Numbered from the stretch's first letter, positions 49,506 to 59,217 are shown. The stretch: DNA of 64,000 nt from Desulfatibacillum aliphaticivorans DSM 15576 (GCF_000429905.1 NZ_AUCT01000007.1:206187-270186); one strand, 5' to 3'. The notes: generated by a model not told the origin, from the letters alone. A program made the numbers and translations.

Positions 49506-51779
49506 TCACGAGGCCGTCAAATACTCCGCCTGGCTTTCCACCAGGCTGAACAAGCCCGCAACGTCCAGAATCATCCCGACTCTGCCGTTGGCCAAGATCG
49601 CCCCTCCGGCCAGCCCCACTACATTTTTCAGCATGGCGGAAAGGCTTTTAATCACAACTTCCTGTTTGCCGAGGATTTCATCCACCAGGATGCACTTTTG
49701 TTTGCCTTCGCTTTCGGCGATGACTACAATGGCGTCCCAGGGATCTCTGGTGTTGGGAGGGAAATCAAACAGCTCGTGAAGCCTGATCAGGGGATACAAA
49801 CTTCCGCGGATTTTGATCATTTCCCCTTTGTTAACCACGGTGTGGCAGTCTTCCCTGTTGGGCCTGATGGACTCCAGAACGCTGATGGTGGGAATGACGT
49901 AAGACTGCTCCCCGGCTCTGACGATGATGCCATCAATTACGGCCAGGGTCAACGGCAACTTAAGCAGAATGGAAGTTCCCTGCCCTTTCCGGGACATGAC
50001 CTCCACTTTTCCCCGGAGTTTGTCCAGAACGCCTTTGACCACGTCCATGCCCACCCCCCTGCCTGAAACGTCCGTCACCTTTTTGGCGGTGGAAAAGCCG
50101 GGGTGGAAAATCAGCCCGAAAATATCCTGATCGCTCATGCCTTCGGCGGACTGAATCAATCCTTTTTCCATGGCTTTAGCCGTCAGGGCTTCTTTGTCCA
50201 GGCCGCGTCCGTCGTCCGTCACCTCGATGATCATGTTGCCGCCCTTGTGATAGGCGTTCAATATGATGGTCCCTGCTTCGGGCTTGCCTGCGGCAAGGCG
50301 GTCTTTGGGGATTTCAATACCGTGGTCCGCGGAGTTGCGCACCATGTGGACCAGGGGATCGTAGATCATATCCACCACGTTGCGGTCGATCTCCGTGTCC
50401 TCTCCCATCATTTCCAGGTTGACCTTTTTTCCGGCCTTGGATGCAAGATCCCGAACCAGGCGGATCATTTTCTGGAAGGTGTTTTTCATGGGAATCATGC
50501 GCATGGACATGGCTATGCGTTGAATTTCGGAAGTGATGCGCCCCAATTGGGCCAGGTCTCCGGCCAGGTCCCTGTCTTTGCCGGCCGCCATGGCCAGACG
50601 CTGTTTGAGGACGGCCTCGTTGATGACCAATTCCCCCACCATATCCACCATGTTATCCAGCTTCAAGGTATCCACCTTGATGAAGCCGGCGCCGTTGCCT
50701 CCGGCGGCTTTTGCAGGCTGGCGATCGGCCTTTTGCTTGCGCAGCGCCTGGGCCACGTCTCTGGCCTTGGCCTTTTTTCCCTCTATGAGGATTTCGCCGA
50801 TCTTTTTGCCCTTGGATTCGCCGGAAGCCTGTTTGGCCAGGGCCTCTTCCAGGTCCTCGGCCTGAACAACGCCTTTTTTTACCAGCAATTCGCCGACATC
50901 GAGCCCGTCGCCCTCAGGAATATTCTCCTCTTCTCCATCCTCCAAAGGCGCATTAACTCCTTCCCCTACCGTGTGCAGGCGCTCCAAAAAAGGGCCAAGC
51001 TCAAGGTATTCCGGCTCCAAACGCCCTGTTTTCAATCGGTCGTCCACATCGTCTATCAGGCGTGTGACCAAATCCACGCCGTCCAGGACAATATCCACCA
51101 AACTGGGGCTTACGGAAATTTTTTTGCTGCGGGCGTCATCCAGAACGGTTTCAATCTGATGGGCCAGCTTGTTGATTTCCCTGAGATTCAAAAAACCGGA
51201 GACGCCCTTGATGGTGTGAAAAGGACGAAAAATGGCGTCCACCAACTGGAGGTTATCAGGCTCCTTTTCCAATTCCAGAACATGAATTTCAATGGTGGAA
51301 AGGTGCTCCATGGACTCCTGAATGAACGACTCGATAAGCTCCCTGTCCTGGCTTAAATCCAGGGGAGGGGATTGGTCCTCGGTCTCAGCCGGTTCGGGGC
51401 CGGTCGCCCAAGGCTCCACGCATACCATGGTCGAGTCCGTGTACGGGCACTCGCGCAAAAATGCGCAAAGCCTTTCGATTTCGCCCGCGTCCTCCTCTAC
51501 GGCTCTTTGCGTTTCCTGCAAAAGGGAAATGCCTTTACCCAATTCGTCCAGGGCCCTGCTGGGAGAATCCACTTCAAAGAGGGCCATTTTTTCGGCGACC
51601 CCTTTCAAACCTGCGCATAGATCCAGCCACGCCTTGGGGGCCGTTTCCTGGACAATTTTGCATACTGCGTCAAAATTATTCAGGATGTTACCCAAAGCCT
51701 GAATATCGTCCGGCTCCATTGTCACGACGCATAGAGCGCTTTCATCCAGAATCTTTTGAACTTGGTCCCTGTCTTCCAC
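49506..51779 (-). CDS. cheA: Chemotaxis histidine kinase CheA with an inserted MshEN/GspE-N-like segment
   Basis: Sensor kinase, 757 residues from GTG at 51779 (AAAGGA nine bases upstream; TTG at 51803 is the alternative). Domain order: an N-terminal helical region (1-120) without a phosphoryl histidine; an HPt (about 145-250) with His188 in FRPFHTIKGVSGF; a linker; an unusual segment at about 293-350 reading LDVGELLVKKGVVQAEDLEE and KKIGEILIEGKKAKARDVAQ, whose doubled pattern matches the N-terminal domain of GspE/PilB ATPases; dimerisation helices; the ATPase with HMVRNSADHGIEIPK, VTDDGRGLD and GRGVGMDVVKG; and a C-terminal CheW-like domain. It lies between cheB and cheR. A CheY-binding P2 domain is not obvious and may be replaced by the insert. 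Confidence 0.94.
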   Translation of the reverse strand: MEDRDQVQKILDESALCVVTMEPDDIQALGNILNNFDAVCKIVQETAPKAWLDLCAGLKGVAEKMALFEVDSPSRALDELGKGISLLQETQRAVEEDAGEIERLCAFLRECPYTDSTMVCVEPWATGPEPAETEDQSPPLDLSQDRELIESFIQESMEHLSTIEIHVLELEKEPDNLQLVDAIFRPFHTIKGVSGFLNLREINKLAHQIETVLDDARSKKISVSPSLVDIVLDGVDLVTRLIDDVDDRLKTGRLEPEYLELGPFLERLHTVGEGVNAPLEDGEEENIPEGDGLDVGELLVKKGVVQAEDLEEALAKQASGESKGKKIGEILIEGKKAKARDVAQALRKQKADRQPAKAAGGNGAGFIKVDTLKLDNMVDMVGELVINEAVLKQRLAMAAGKDRDLAGDLAQLGRITSEIQRIAMSMRMIPMKNTFQKMIRLVRDLASKAGKKVNLEMMGEDTEIDRNVVDMIYDPLVHMVRNSADHGIEIPKDRLAAGKPEAGTIILNAYHKGGNMIIEVTDDGRGLDKEALTAKAMEKGLIQSAEGMSDQDIFGLIFHPGFSTAKKVTDVSGRGVGMDVVKGVLDKLRGKVEVMSRKGQGTSILLKLPLTLAVIDGIIVRAGEQSYVIPTISVLESIRPNREDCHTVVNKGEMIKIRGSLYPLIRLHELFDFPPNTRDPWDAIVVIAESEGKQKCILVDEILGKQEVVIKSLSAMLKNVVGLAGGAILANGRVGMILDVAGLFSLVESQAEYLTAS

Positions 51780-51814
51780 CTTGGCTATTCCTTTCGCAAT
51801 CAACCTGGCTAATT

Positions 51815-52861
<1,047 letters not shown>

Positions 52862-52886
52862 TCAGGCTATCTCTTGTTCCTAAGGG

Positions 52887-53312
52887 TTAAAAATCCATGT
52901 CATCGCCGTCGTCTTCGCCAAGCCCGTCCAGGGAGTCCAGGCCAAGAGCGCGGACCAGGGTGTCCCGGATGACTTCCGGCTTGAACGGCTTCTTTACAAA
53001 AGCGGCGGCGCCCAGGTTCCGGAGTTGCTGCAGCTTTTCGTTCCGTCCTTCGGTGGTCACTACAACGACGGGAATTTCGGAAAACATGGGATTTTCTTTC
53101 AAAGCGGCCAAAAAGGCTTCTCCGTCCATGACCGGCATATTCAGGTCGCTGAGGATCACATCCACCCACTCATTATCCAGGATTTCCAGGGCCGTTTTTC
53201 CATTGTCGGCCTCCAAAAACTGCTCCACGTCAAACCCGGACATTTCGACGGTCCGCTTGACAATGGAACGCATGGATGAGGAGTCATCCACAATCATTAG
53301 TCTGAATCCCAT
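52887..53312 (-). CDS. CheY-like response regulator with acidic tail
   Basis: A 141-residue single receiver, acceptor Asp in DVILSDLNMPVMDG, with acidic pair in LMIVDDSSSMRSIVK and switch residues in VVTTEGRN and FVKKPFK. It ends with an acidic 15-residue tail, LDGLGEDDGDDMDF, not present in the other CheY. It differs from the CheY at 47442 in the region that contacts FliM, so it may be a phosphate sink or serve another output. The start at 53312 follows GAGGAGATCT. It is located between the HDOD gene and cheB. Confidence 0.93.
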   Translation of the reverse strand: MGFRLMIVDDSSSMRSIVKRTVEMSGFDVEQFLEADNGKTALEILDNEWVDVILSDLNMPVMDGEAFLAALKENPMFSEIPVVVVTTEGRNEKLQQLRNLGAAAFVKKPFKPEVIRDTLVRALGLDSLDGLGEDDGDDMDF

Positions 53313-53370
53313 AGATCTCCTCGCATCCTACTTTCCTTGGGTTTCTGCAGCGCCTTGCAAGCAAGGCCCG

Positions 53371-54216
53371 TTAACCCAGGTCGATAATATCCTGCACCTT
53401 CTGGTACTCATCCAAAAAGCCCGCCATGATGACCTGAAGGTCGTTGATGTCCATGCCATGCTGTTCCAGAATTTCGTCCCGCCCCCGAACATGAAGGCCC
53501 TGGCGACCAACTCCAATGCCCAACATAAGACAAATGACGTTGGCCAGATACACCACCTGGGTGACCAGGTCGGACTCATCGCCTTCGGGCGGGGCGTGAT
53601 GAAAACGGATGGCGTGGACGATTTCTTTGGGAAAGCCCCACAGTTCCCCCATACGAGCCCCGATTTCCGCATGATCCAGCCCCAGGACTTCCTGCTCGGC
53701 TTCTGTGAAGGAATAGCCTTTCTCCCCCACCAGGGCGAACATCTGGTTGAAATACTCATCCACAACAGCGTCCAGGATGGTCTTGCCCACGTCGTGGAGC
53801 AGGCCTGCGGTGAAAACCGCGCCTTCATCCACGCCCGGAAATCGTTTGGAGATGATCCGGGAAATGATGGCGGTGGATATGGCGTGCTTCCACAAATCGT
53901 GCTTGGACAGGGCGTATCCTTCCATGGCGTTTTTGTAGTACTTGACCACGGTTCCGGTCAGAATGATTTCCTTAAGCTGCTTGTTGCCCAGCCTGATAAC
54001 CGCCTCCCGAAGGGAGCTCACCTTGCCGGGAAGGCCGAAATAGGCCGAGTTGCAGACCTTAAGCACGTTGGCCGTAATCGCCTGATCGTACTGGACCACC
54101 TGGACCACATCCATGGCCGAGGAGTCCGGCGAGTCCAAAAGGGCCAGGGCCTGGGCGACCACTGTTGGAAACGGAGGCAATTGCTCCAAATCTTTGAGTA
54201 TGGATTCTATGTCCAT
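53371..54216 (-). CDS. HDOD domain protein
   Basis: A 281-residue signalling protein. MDIESILKDLEQLPPFPTVV at the N-terminus and VVQYDQAITANVLKVCNSAY with SLREAVIRLGNKQLKEIILT identify the HDOD fold; an HD pair is retained in AGLLHDVGKTILD. HDOD proteins are usually non-enzymatic regulators linked to motility and nucleotide second messengers. ATG at 54216 overlaps the cheD stop (TAATG) and follows GGAGGGGC, so it is coupled to cheD; a longer frame inside cheD is not used. Confidence 0.9.
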   Translation of the reverse strand: MDIESILKDLEQLPPFPTVVAQALALLDSPDSSAMDVVQVVQYDQAITANVLKVCNSAYFGLPGKVSSLREAVIRLGNKQLKEIILTGTVVKYYKNAMEGYALSKHDLWKHAISTAIISRIISKRFPGVDEGAVFTAGLLHDVGKTILDAVVDEYFNQMFALVGEKGYSFTEAEQEVLGLDHAEIGARMGELWGFPKEIVHAIRFHHAPPEGDESDLVTQVVYLANVICLMLGIGVGRQGLHVRGRDEILEQHGMDINDLQVIMAGFLDEYQKVQDIIDLG

Positions 54217-54695
54217 TATAGCAGCCCCTCCCCCTTGCCGGAGACTTTCATGTTCAGTTCTCCGGTCCCGATATTGAGGCGAATGGTGCGGTTGACCATG
54301 CCGCCTACGTCTTCCGCCGCGACCATGACCTTGTTGCGCCAAAACATTTTGCGCAACGCGGCGTAATTGCGTTTACCGATATTAAAAAAACCGGATTCGT
54401 CCATGAGTTGGGCGCCTCCGGCTACCTTGACGATCATGCGCTGCTTTTGGGCGCCCAGCTTGTAGCAGGCCTTGAATAAGGCCGGGATGCCTGTGTCAGC
54501 AAACATGGCCGGATTGGCCTTGGCCTTTTCCTGGGCGATGCTGGAGTCGGGAAGCATATAATGCAGCATGCCCCCCACCCGGACCTCCGGGTCCCAAACC
54601 GCCAAACCAATGCAAGATCCCAAGGAGTACGTCACCAAGGTGACATCCGGGTTATTGCTCACCTTGAGATCGGAGATATCCACGGTAATATTCAA
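54216..54695 (-). CDS. cheD: Chemoreceptor glutamine deamidase CheD
   Basis: A 159-residue deamidase acting on receptors and often partnering with CheC or CheX. Catalytic Cys and His are visible in TYSLGSCIGLAVWDPEV and GGMLHYMLPDSSI, and the conserved VKVAGGAQLMDES and FFNIGKRN follow. The frame has no ATG at the right place; TTG at 54695 is preceded by GGGGTG, is 17 bases past the pilZ stop, and gives the normal family length. GTG at 54683 is an alternative. Confidence 0.92.
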   Translation of the reverse strand: MNITVDISDLKVSNNPDVTLVTYSLGSCIGLAVWDPEVRVGGMLHYMLPDSSIAQEKAKANPAMFADTGIPALFKACYKLGAQKQRMIVKVAGGAQLMDESGFFNIGKRNYAALRKMFWRNKVMVAAEDVGGMVNRTIRLNIGTGELNMKVSGKGEGLL

Positions 54696-54711
54696 ATCAG
54701 CACCCCGATGA

Positions 54712-55287
54712 TTACTGCTTCCTTTTGGACCGCAAGGCCTCCCTTTGAACCCGGAAGGCGTAAGCCATGATTTCCTCGGTCGTCTGGCCGTCGAACTCAT
54801 ACAGGTTGGCGGCCACCTCGTACTGCTTCGCCCCCTGATCGTATATGGGGATCACCCGGGTCACCGTGCCGAGGATGTCCAGACAGACAATGGGATAGCG
54901 GCTCACTACAAAGCGCATTTCAAGATGCTGGCCTTCCTCCAAGGGGCGGCCGGTGCGAAACTTGATCCCGGAAGAGCTGATGTCAATGCCGGATCCCACC
55001 TCCATGCCGTTGCGGGATTTGTCTCCCAAAAGGCCCAAAATGCGATCCAGCTTGTCCTCCAAATGGAGCAGGAACCGGACCAGGTTGGGATCCACGGAGG
55101 ATTCCCCGGCCTTTTTGGCATCCTCAAAGTTTTCCGAAATCAGGCCTCGACTCACGCTTTCACTCCAGTTTTCCTTTTCCTGGTACTGGGCCTGAAACTC
55201 GTCTTCGGTTAAGGTGCGAAACGTCACGTTTCCTTTAAAAGGAACGCGCACATAGTCTCTTTTTTCGGATGCTTCGATATTGTTCAT
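54712..55287 (-). CDS. PilZ domain protein
   Basis: A 191-residue protein with an N-terminal KRDYVRVPFKGNVTFRTL segment and a C-terminal PilZ domain in which GSGIDISSSGIKFRTGRPLE contains the D/NxSxxG c-di-GMP motif; an RxxxR-like arginine pair is less clear. It is the first gene of the chemotaxis run and is driven by a consensus sigma54 promoter 40 bases upstream. It would link c-di-GMP to motility, together with the HD-GYP gene nearby. ATG at 55287 follows AGGAGAAGGATTGCC. Confidence 0.85.
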   Translation of the reverse strand: MNNIEASEKRDYVRVPFKGNVTFRTLTEDEFQAQYQEKENWSESVSRGLISENFEDAKKAGESSVDPNLVRFLLHLEDKLDRILGLLGDKSRNGMEVGSGIDISSSGIKFRTGRPLEEGQHLEMRFVVSRYPIVCLDILGTVTRVIPIYDQGAKQYEVAANLYEFDGQTTEEIMAYAFRVQREALRSKRKQ

Positions 55288-55326
55288 GGCAATCCTTCTC
55301 CTGATTATGCAGTGTCATAACCATGG

Positions 55327-55343
55327 AAGCAACAAGCGTGCCA
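55327..55343 (-). promoter_or_regulatory. Consensus sigma54 promoter of the chemotaxis operon
   Basis: Minus-strand TGGCACGCTTGTTGCTT matches TGGCACG-N4-TTGCT exactly, with GG (55341-55342) and GC (55329-55330) ten bases apart. Transcription would begin about 30 bases upstream of the pilZ start codon. Confidence 0.85.
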
Positions 55344-55479
55344 TTAGTGAAAGCATGAACAATGAATGGGATTGGAGTACGGAGCAGGGAAAAACATGAG
55401 AGCTCCGAGAAAGGAACTCCATGAATAACAATCTGTTTTAATGGGAAATTTGATTTAAACAAAAAAGCAGTTGCAGGGC

Positions 55480-55590
55480 GCTTGCCGCCTTGCCCCGGGC
55501 CGCCAGGCTAAGAAAGGCTTGGGCGACAGCGGGATGGAATGGAGCGCCTGCACTTTTTTTGACGATATTGCGGGAGGCTCATGTTTTTCG
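55480..55590 (-). pseudogene. Decayed C-terminal fragment of an HD-GYP gene
   Basis: The minus strand encodes KSAGAPFHPAVAQAFLSLAA and RGKAAS, clearly homologous to KNAGAQFDPVVAEAFLDLAA and QGKVSS at the end of the intact HD-GYP gene at 56438. By eye about 54 of 65 bases match between 55488-55552 and 56455-56519. The upstream part of the gene is missing. It may be the remains of a paralogue or of a partial duplication that now flanks the SMR gene. Confidence 0.75.
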
Positions 55591-55639
55591 CGGTTCATGT
55601 TTTCCGAACTCGTTCCATTGTTTTGGAGACATCCTCTTG

Positions 55640-55972
55640 TTAATGAGAAACGGTTTTGGAAAACAGATTAAGGACGACTACTCCCGCCACTATCAATGAA
55701 AGACCTAGTATTGCAGGGAGATCCAATGCCTGACCGAAAAAAATCCAGGCGATAAGCGCAATGAGCGCAACGCCGCTGCCGGCCCAGACCGCATAAGCCA
55801 CCCCAATAGGTATGGTTTTCAAAGTAAGCGATAAAAAGTAAAAGGCCGACATATAACCTACAGTAACGATAACCGATGGCCACAACCGTGAAAATCCTTC
55901 CGAAGATTTTAGGGCCGATGTAGCGATCACCTCACTGACAATAGCGATCGCCAGAAATATCCATTGATACAT
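55640..55972 (-). CDS. Small multidrug resistance (SMR) family transporter, EmrE-like
   Basis: A 110-residue inner-membrane protein with four hydrophobic helices. The first, [20 protein letters not shown], holds the essential membrane glutamate (Glu14) in the [10 protein letters not shown] motif; the third contains [20 protein letters not shown], the family signature; the last is [20 protein letters not shown]. It would act as a dimer exporting a cationic compound in exchange for protons. ATG at 55972 follows AAGGACC; the longer frame adds 16 residues without support. It lies between an HD-GYP fragment and the intact HD-GYP gene, unrelated to its motility neighbours, which suggests insertion. 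Confidence 0.93.
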   Translation of the reverse strand: MYQWIFLAIAIVSEVIATSALKSSEGFSRLWPSVIVTVGYMSAFYFLSLTLKTIPIGVAYAVWAGSGVALIALIAWIFFGQALDLPAILGLSLIVAGVVVLNLFSKTVSH

Positions 55973-56140
55973 TGTTTGGTCCTTATGTAGGGTAAGGGGC
56001 GGCCTTGCCAAACCGGCCATTCTTCAACCTTGCCGTATTTCTATTCGAATGTCAAAGGCTACGCCCAATACAGGGATCGGTGAAGAGCCTGATACCAAGT
56101 CGATTTCAAGCAAGCAATTTTATTCCAGGGCGAGTCTAAT

Positions 56141-56205
56141 AATGACGCTGGGTCCCGGCTTGCGGGCCGATCCTGAAAAGCGGGTCGCCCTTGCCGGGAT
56201 GACGA
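56141..56205. repeat. Imperfect palindromic (REP-like) element upstream of the SMR gene
   Basis: Arms around TGACGCTGGGTCCCGGCTT (from 56143) and CCTTGCCGGGATGACG (to 56204) form an imperfect inverted repeat with GC-rich inner stems. GTCATCCCGGCAAG-type sequences are common intergenic palindromes in proteobacteria. The rest of 55973-56437 shows no gene. Confidence 0.5.
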
Positions 56206-56437
56206 TTTTTTGAGGCCGACGAAAGTACGGTGGGTGCATGAGATTTCCGGGGACATGAACTTATCTCACCGACAGTCATACAATTCACCGGGCAAAAGTT
56301 ATGAATCTTAAAATCAAAGCAGGATGAGAAAAGCATGGTCGCAAATGCCGTTCTTTTTCCAGTAGGCGTGCAAAAAAAACAATCCGTTACAAAATGAAAT
56401 GCCGGCCGTGCTGTTGATAGGGGATTTTGTAGAATAA

Positions 56438-57955
56438 CTATAAGGAGCTTGATACCTTGCCCTGGGCCGCCAGGTCCAGAAAGGCTTCGGCGACGACCGG
56501 GTCGAATTGAGCGCCTGCATTTTTTCTGATGATTTCACAGGCCGCGGCGTCATCCACCTTTTTCCGGTAGGCCCTGTCGGAAGTCAAGGCGTCAAAAGCA
56601 TCGGCCACTGACATTATGCGGGATAAAAACGGGATATCCTCCCCGCCGACTTTGTTGGGATAGCCCTGGCCGTCCCACCTTTCGTGGTGGTGGAGAATGA
56701 CCTGGGTTTCTTCTTTTAGCAGGCCCATGTGTCCGACGATATTGGCGCCGATTTCAGGATGGGTTTTGATGATGCGGAATTCTTCCTCGTCCAGTTGGGC
56801 TTGTTTAAGCAGTATCTTGTCCCGCACGCCGATTTTTCCGATGTCATGGAGCTTGCCTGAAAAATCCAGGAGGTCCAATTCCCTTGCCGAGCATCCCAGG
56901 TGTTCGCCTATGATGCAGGATATGTCGGCAACGCGGGCGGAATGCTGCTTGGTGTATGGATCGCGGGCTTCGATGGCTTCCACGAAGGCGTACAAGGTGG
57001 AAAACAGATTCTGGCAGAGGTTTTCGTACAAGGCGGTGTTTTCCACAACCAGAGCCGCCCGCTTGCCCAGAAAGGACAGGTAGTGCAGATCCTGTTCGGA
57101 AAATCCGTTCCCCGGCCCGGCCTTGCATACGGTGATGGCCCCCAGGGGTTTGTCCTTGATGTTGAAAGGAATGGAAACCGCTGCATGCAAAGGCGTGATC
57201 AAGCCGCTGGCCGGGTCTTTCCCCCAGATCGCCGGCCCGGCCTTGTCCAGGGATTGCTTGGCCAAAGCGTCCAGAAAGTCCGGGACGTCCTCATTGTCCA
57301 ACTCCTCCGTCACAGCGTGGTGGGCCAGGGGGTACAGGCTTCCCGTGGAGTCGTCCAGCAATTGAAAGTAGCAAAGGTGTCCGCCGCTGATTTCGCAGGA
57401 AATGTTGGTCAACTGGTCGAAAAGCTCTCCGCTGTTTTTCTTCCAGTCAACCTTGCGGAGGATGAAGTTTAACTTCTCCATCTCCTCCACGGTGGCGGCC
57501 AGTTCCATATTGATTTTCTCCAGCTCTTTTTTCCGGGCGTGCTGGCTTTTCAAGAGAAGGTTTTCCACCATAATCTCTTTTTGAGCCATGACCTTTTCGA
57601 TGATAAAATCCACGTCGCGGATTTTAAAAGGCTTGACGATGAAGTCGGAAACCCCGGTTTGCAGGGCCATGATGGTGCTTTCCATGGAGGGATAAGCCGT
57701 CATGACCACGATGGGGATGGTGTTATCCATCTCCAGGATGCGTTTGGAAAGGGCGATGCCGTCCATACCGGGCATGGCCAGGTCGGTGAATAGAAAATCG
57801 GGTTGTTCCTTGGAGAAGACATCCAGGGCCGAAGGCCCATCGGAAGCAGTGACTATGCTGTATTGGTCGCTGTGTTCAAAATACGTCTTGAAAACGTTCA
57901 GAACGCCGGGATCGTCGTCCACGGCGAGGATTTTCAAGTAGTCATGCATGCTCAT
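56438..57955 (-). CDS. Response regulator with GAF-like and HD-GYP domains (c-di-GMP phosphodiesterase)
   Basis: A 505-residue regulator predicted to degrade cyclic di-GMP. The receiver (1-125) has KILAVDDDPGVLNVFK and acceptor Asp in FLFTDLAMPGMDG. A coiled coil (KKELEKINMELAATVEEMEK) leads into a GAF-like domain (about 190-320). The C-terminal HD-GYP domain shows KLHDIGKIGVRDKILLKQ, IKTHPEIGANIVGHM and the HHHERWDGQGYPNKVGG signature. ATG at 57955 follows TTAAAGG and overlaps the upstream regulator gene by 14 bases. It should affect c-di-GMP sensed by the PilZ protein nearby. Confidence 0.94.
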   Translation of the reverse strand: MSMHDYLKILAVDDDPGVLNVFKTYFEHSDQYSIVTASDGPSALDVFSKEQPDFLFTDLAMPGMDGIALSKRILEMDNTIPIVVMTAYPSMESTIMALQTGVSDFIVKPFKIRDVDFIIEKVMAQKEIMVENLLLKSQHARKKELEKINMELAATVEEMEKLNFILRKVDWKKNSGELFDQLTNISCEISGGHLCYFQLLDDSTGSLYPLAHHAVTEELDNEDVPDFLDALAKQSLDKAGPAIWGKDPASGLITPLHAAVSIPFNIKDKPLGAITVCKAGPGNGFSEQDLHYLSFLGKRAALVVENTALYENLCQNLFSTLYAFVEAIEARDPYTKQHSARVADISCIIGEHLGCSARELDLLDFSGKLHDIGKIGVRDKILLKQAQLDEEEFRIIKTHPEIGANIVGHMGLLKEETQVILHHHERWDGQGYPNKVGGEDIPFLSRIMSVADAFDALTSDRAYRKKVDDAAACEIIRKNAGAQFDPVVAEAFLDLAAQGKVSSSL

Positions 57956-58637
57956 CAATGCCTTTAAGGATTTCGCTTTTCAGGGCGACGAATTCCTTTT
58001 CACTCAGAAGGCCTTCCTTGCGCCACCGGGTGAGGTTTTCCAGGCGTTCGTATTGATTGGCCTGGTCCCTGGCGGATTCCATAAGGTGGAGTCCGGGCAA
58101 ATGGGTGGCGAAAAAGTTAATGCTTCCCGAGTTTTCAACGATTTCGGAAGATTCCTTAATGCCGGGAGATTCCTGGGATTCATCCTGTTTGACCAGTTCC
58201 CGGTACGCCTCCTTCAGCTTCCACATTAAGTGCTTGTTTTCGCGAACCAGACTGATTTTATCAGCCGCGTTGTTGAAACAGATCTCCATCTCCTGGAGCT
58301 TGAAAGGTTTCCGGATATAGTTGTAGGCCCCTTCCTTGATCGCCTCAATGGCGCTCTCCAGGGTGCCGTGTCCGGTCACAATAATAACCACGACGTCGGG
58401 GTTGGACTCCTTGGCGCGGCTCAACACCTCCAAACCGTCCACGTCAGGCATCATGAGGTCTGTGATGACAATATCGGCCGGTCTGTCCCCAATGGCTTCC
58501 ACGGCTTTGCGGCTGTCCGTGAAGGTTTCCACCTCCACATTATCCCGCCCCACCAGTTCCGCCAAAAGAGCTCCAACAGCCCGGTCGTCATCAACAATGA
58601 CGCATCGAATGCTCTGGTCCCCAAAATCCGTGATCAT
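57942..58637 (-). CDS. Response regulator with C-terminal coiled coil and SHOCT-like tail
   Basis: A 231-residue protein. The receiver has VIVDDDRAVGALLAELVG, acceptor Asp in IVITDLMMPDVDG, and switch residues in IIVTGHGT and YIRKPFK. After a coiled coil, the last 35 residues read YERLENLTRWRKEGLLSEKE and FVALKSEIL, like the SHOCT module usually found at protein ends. There is no DNA-binding domain. ATG at 58637 is chosen for AGGGAGG upstream; the longer frame adds 21 residues. It is co-transcribed and overlapping with the HD-GYP gene, so it likely receives a signal for the same pathway. Confidence 0.9.
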   Translation of the reverse strand: MITDFGDQSIRCVIVDDDRAVGALLAELVGRDNVEVETFTDSRKAVEAIGDRPADIVITDLMMPDVDGLEVLSRAKESNPDVVVIIVTGHGTLESAIEAIKEGAYNYIRKPFKLQEMEICFNNAADKISLVRENKHLMWKLKEAYRELVKQDESQESPGIKESSEIVENSGSINFFATHLPGLHLMESARDQANQYERLENLTRWRKEGLLSEKEFVALKSEILKGIDEHA

Positions 58638-58732
58638 CTTGCAAGGCCTCCCTAAGTCCAAGGATCGGTTCGTTAAAATGCTATCGTGTCCTTTGTACAC
58701 AAAAAACCGTCCTTATTCCAGCACTACTTTTT

Positions 58733-58749
58733 CGCAAACTGAAAGCCGG
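58733..58749 (-). promoter_or_regulatory. Possible sigma54 promoter of the two-gene response regulator operon
   Basis: Minus-strand CCGGCTTTCAGTTTGCG keeps GG (58746-58747) and GC (58734-58735) ten bases apart and TTTGC at -12, but departs from consensus between them. It overlaps a GCCGG/CCGGC hairpin (58745-58762) that may instead end the flaG transcript. Confidence 0.4.
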
Positions 58750-58812
58750 ATCCACAACCGGCCCCTGAAAAGTTCGGAAAACCAGTATGCAATTGGGAAT
58801 GAGCCTGATTTT

Positions 58813-59217
58813 TCAGGCTTTGGCGTCAAACAAGATTCCCACCAACTCTTCCATCTTGGACATCAGGTCCAAAATGCGCTCAGACGGAATCTCCCGGATA
58901 ACCTCGTCCGTGTCCTTATCGACGACGGTGACGGTCATACGGCCGGTTCCTTCGTGAACCCCGTACTCAAACCCGATATTCGACATGGAAGCATTTTCGG
59001 CGGTGTGCGCCTTTAAAACCTCCAGCATATCTTTAAGCAAATCCTTATTAGGCTCTTCAGTATCGTTTTGAGCCATTTCCGGCGGCGCTTCCCTGACAGG
59101 AACCGGTTCTTCCTGCTTCCTGGAGACTTCCCTCACAGGAGGGGGAGCGGTTCCGACTTGCAGCCCGCGTTCGGCCTGCAAGACTTCCTTCCTTGGAGTA
59201 ACCGCTTCCAGAATCAT
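58813..59217 (-). CDS. flaG: FlaG family protein
   Basis: A 134-residue protein. A proline- and glutamate-rich N-terminal half precedes the FlaG domain: NIGFEYGVHEGTGRMTVTVV, DKDTDEVIREIPSERILDLM and a helical end MEELVGILFDAKA. FlaG proteins are coded near flagellin and FliD genes and affect filament length. The start at 59217 follows AAGGAGGATTATATC; the longer frame overlaps the upstream gene. It is the last of fliS-fliT-like-flaG. Confidence 0.9.
   Translation of the reverse strand: MILEAVTPRKEVLQAERGLQVGTAPPPVREVSRKQEEPVPVREAPPEMAQNDTEEPNKDLLKDMLEVLKAHTAENASMSNIGFEYGVHEGTGRMTVTVVDKDTDEVIREIPSERILDLMSKMEELVGILFDAKA

Noticed and set aside
55471..55699. Two plus-strand ORFs of 66-69 codons near 55.5 kb
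   Set aside because: They lie over the antisense of the decayed HD-GYP fragment and have no support as genes.
56059..56336. Overlapping minus-strand ORFs of 65-66 codons upstream of the SMR gene
   Set aside because: They translate a REP-like palindrome and flanking non-coding DNA; the two frames contradict each other.
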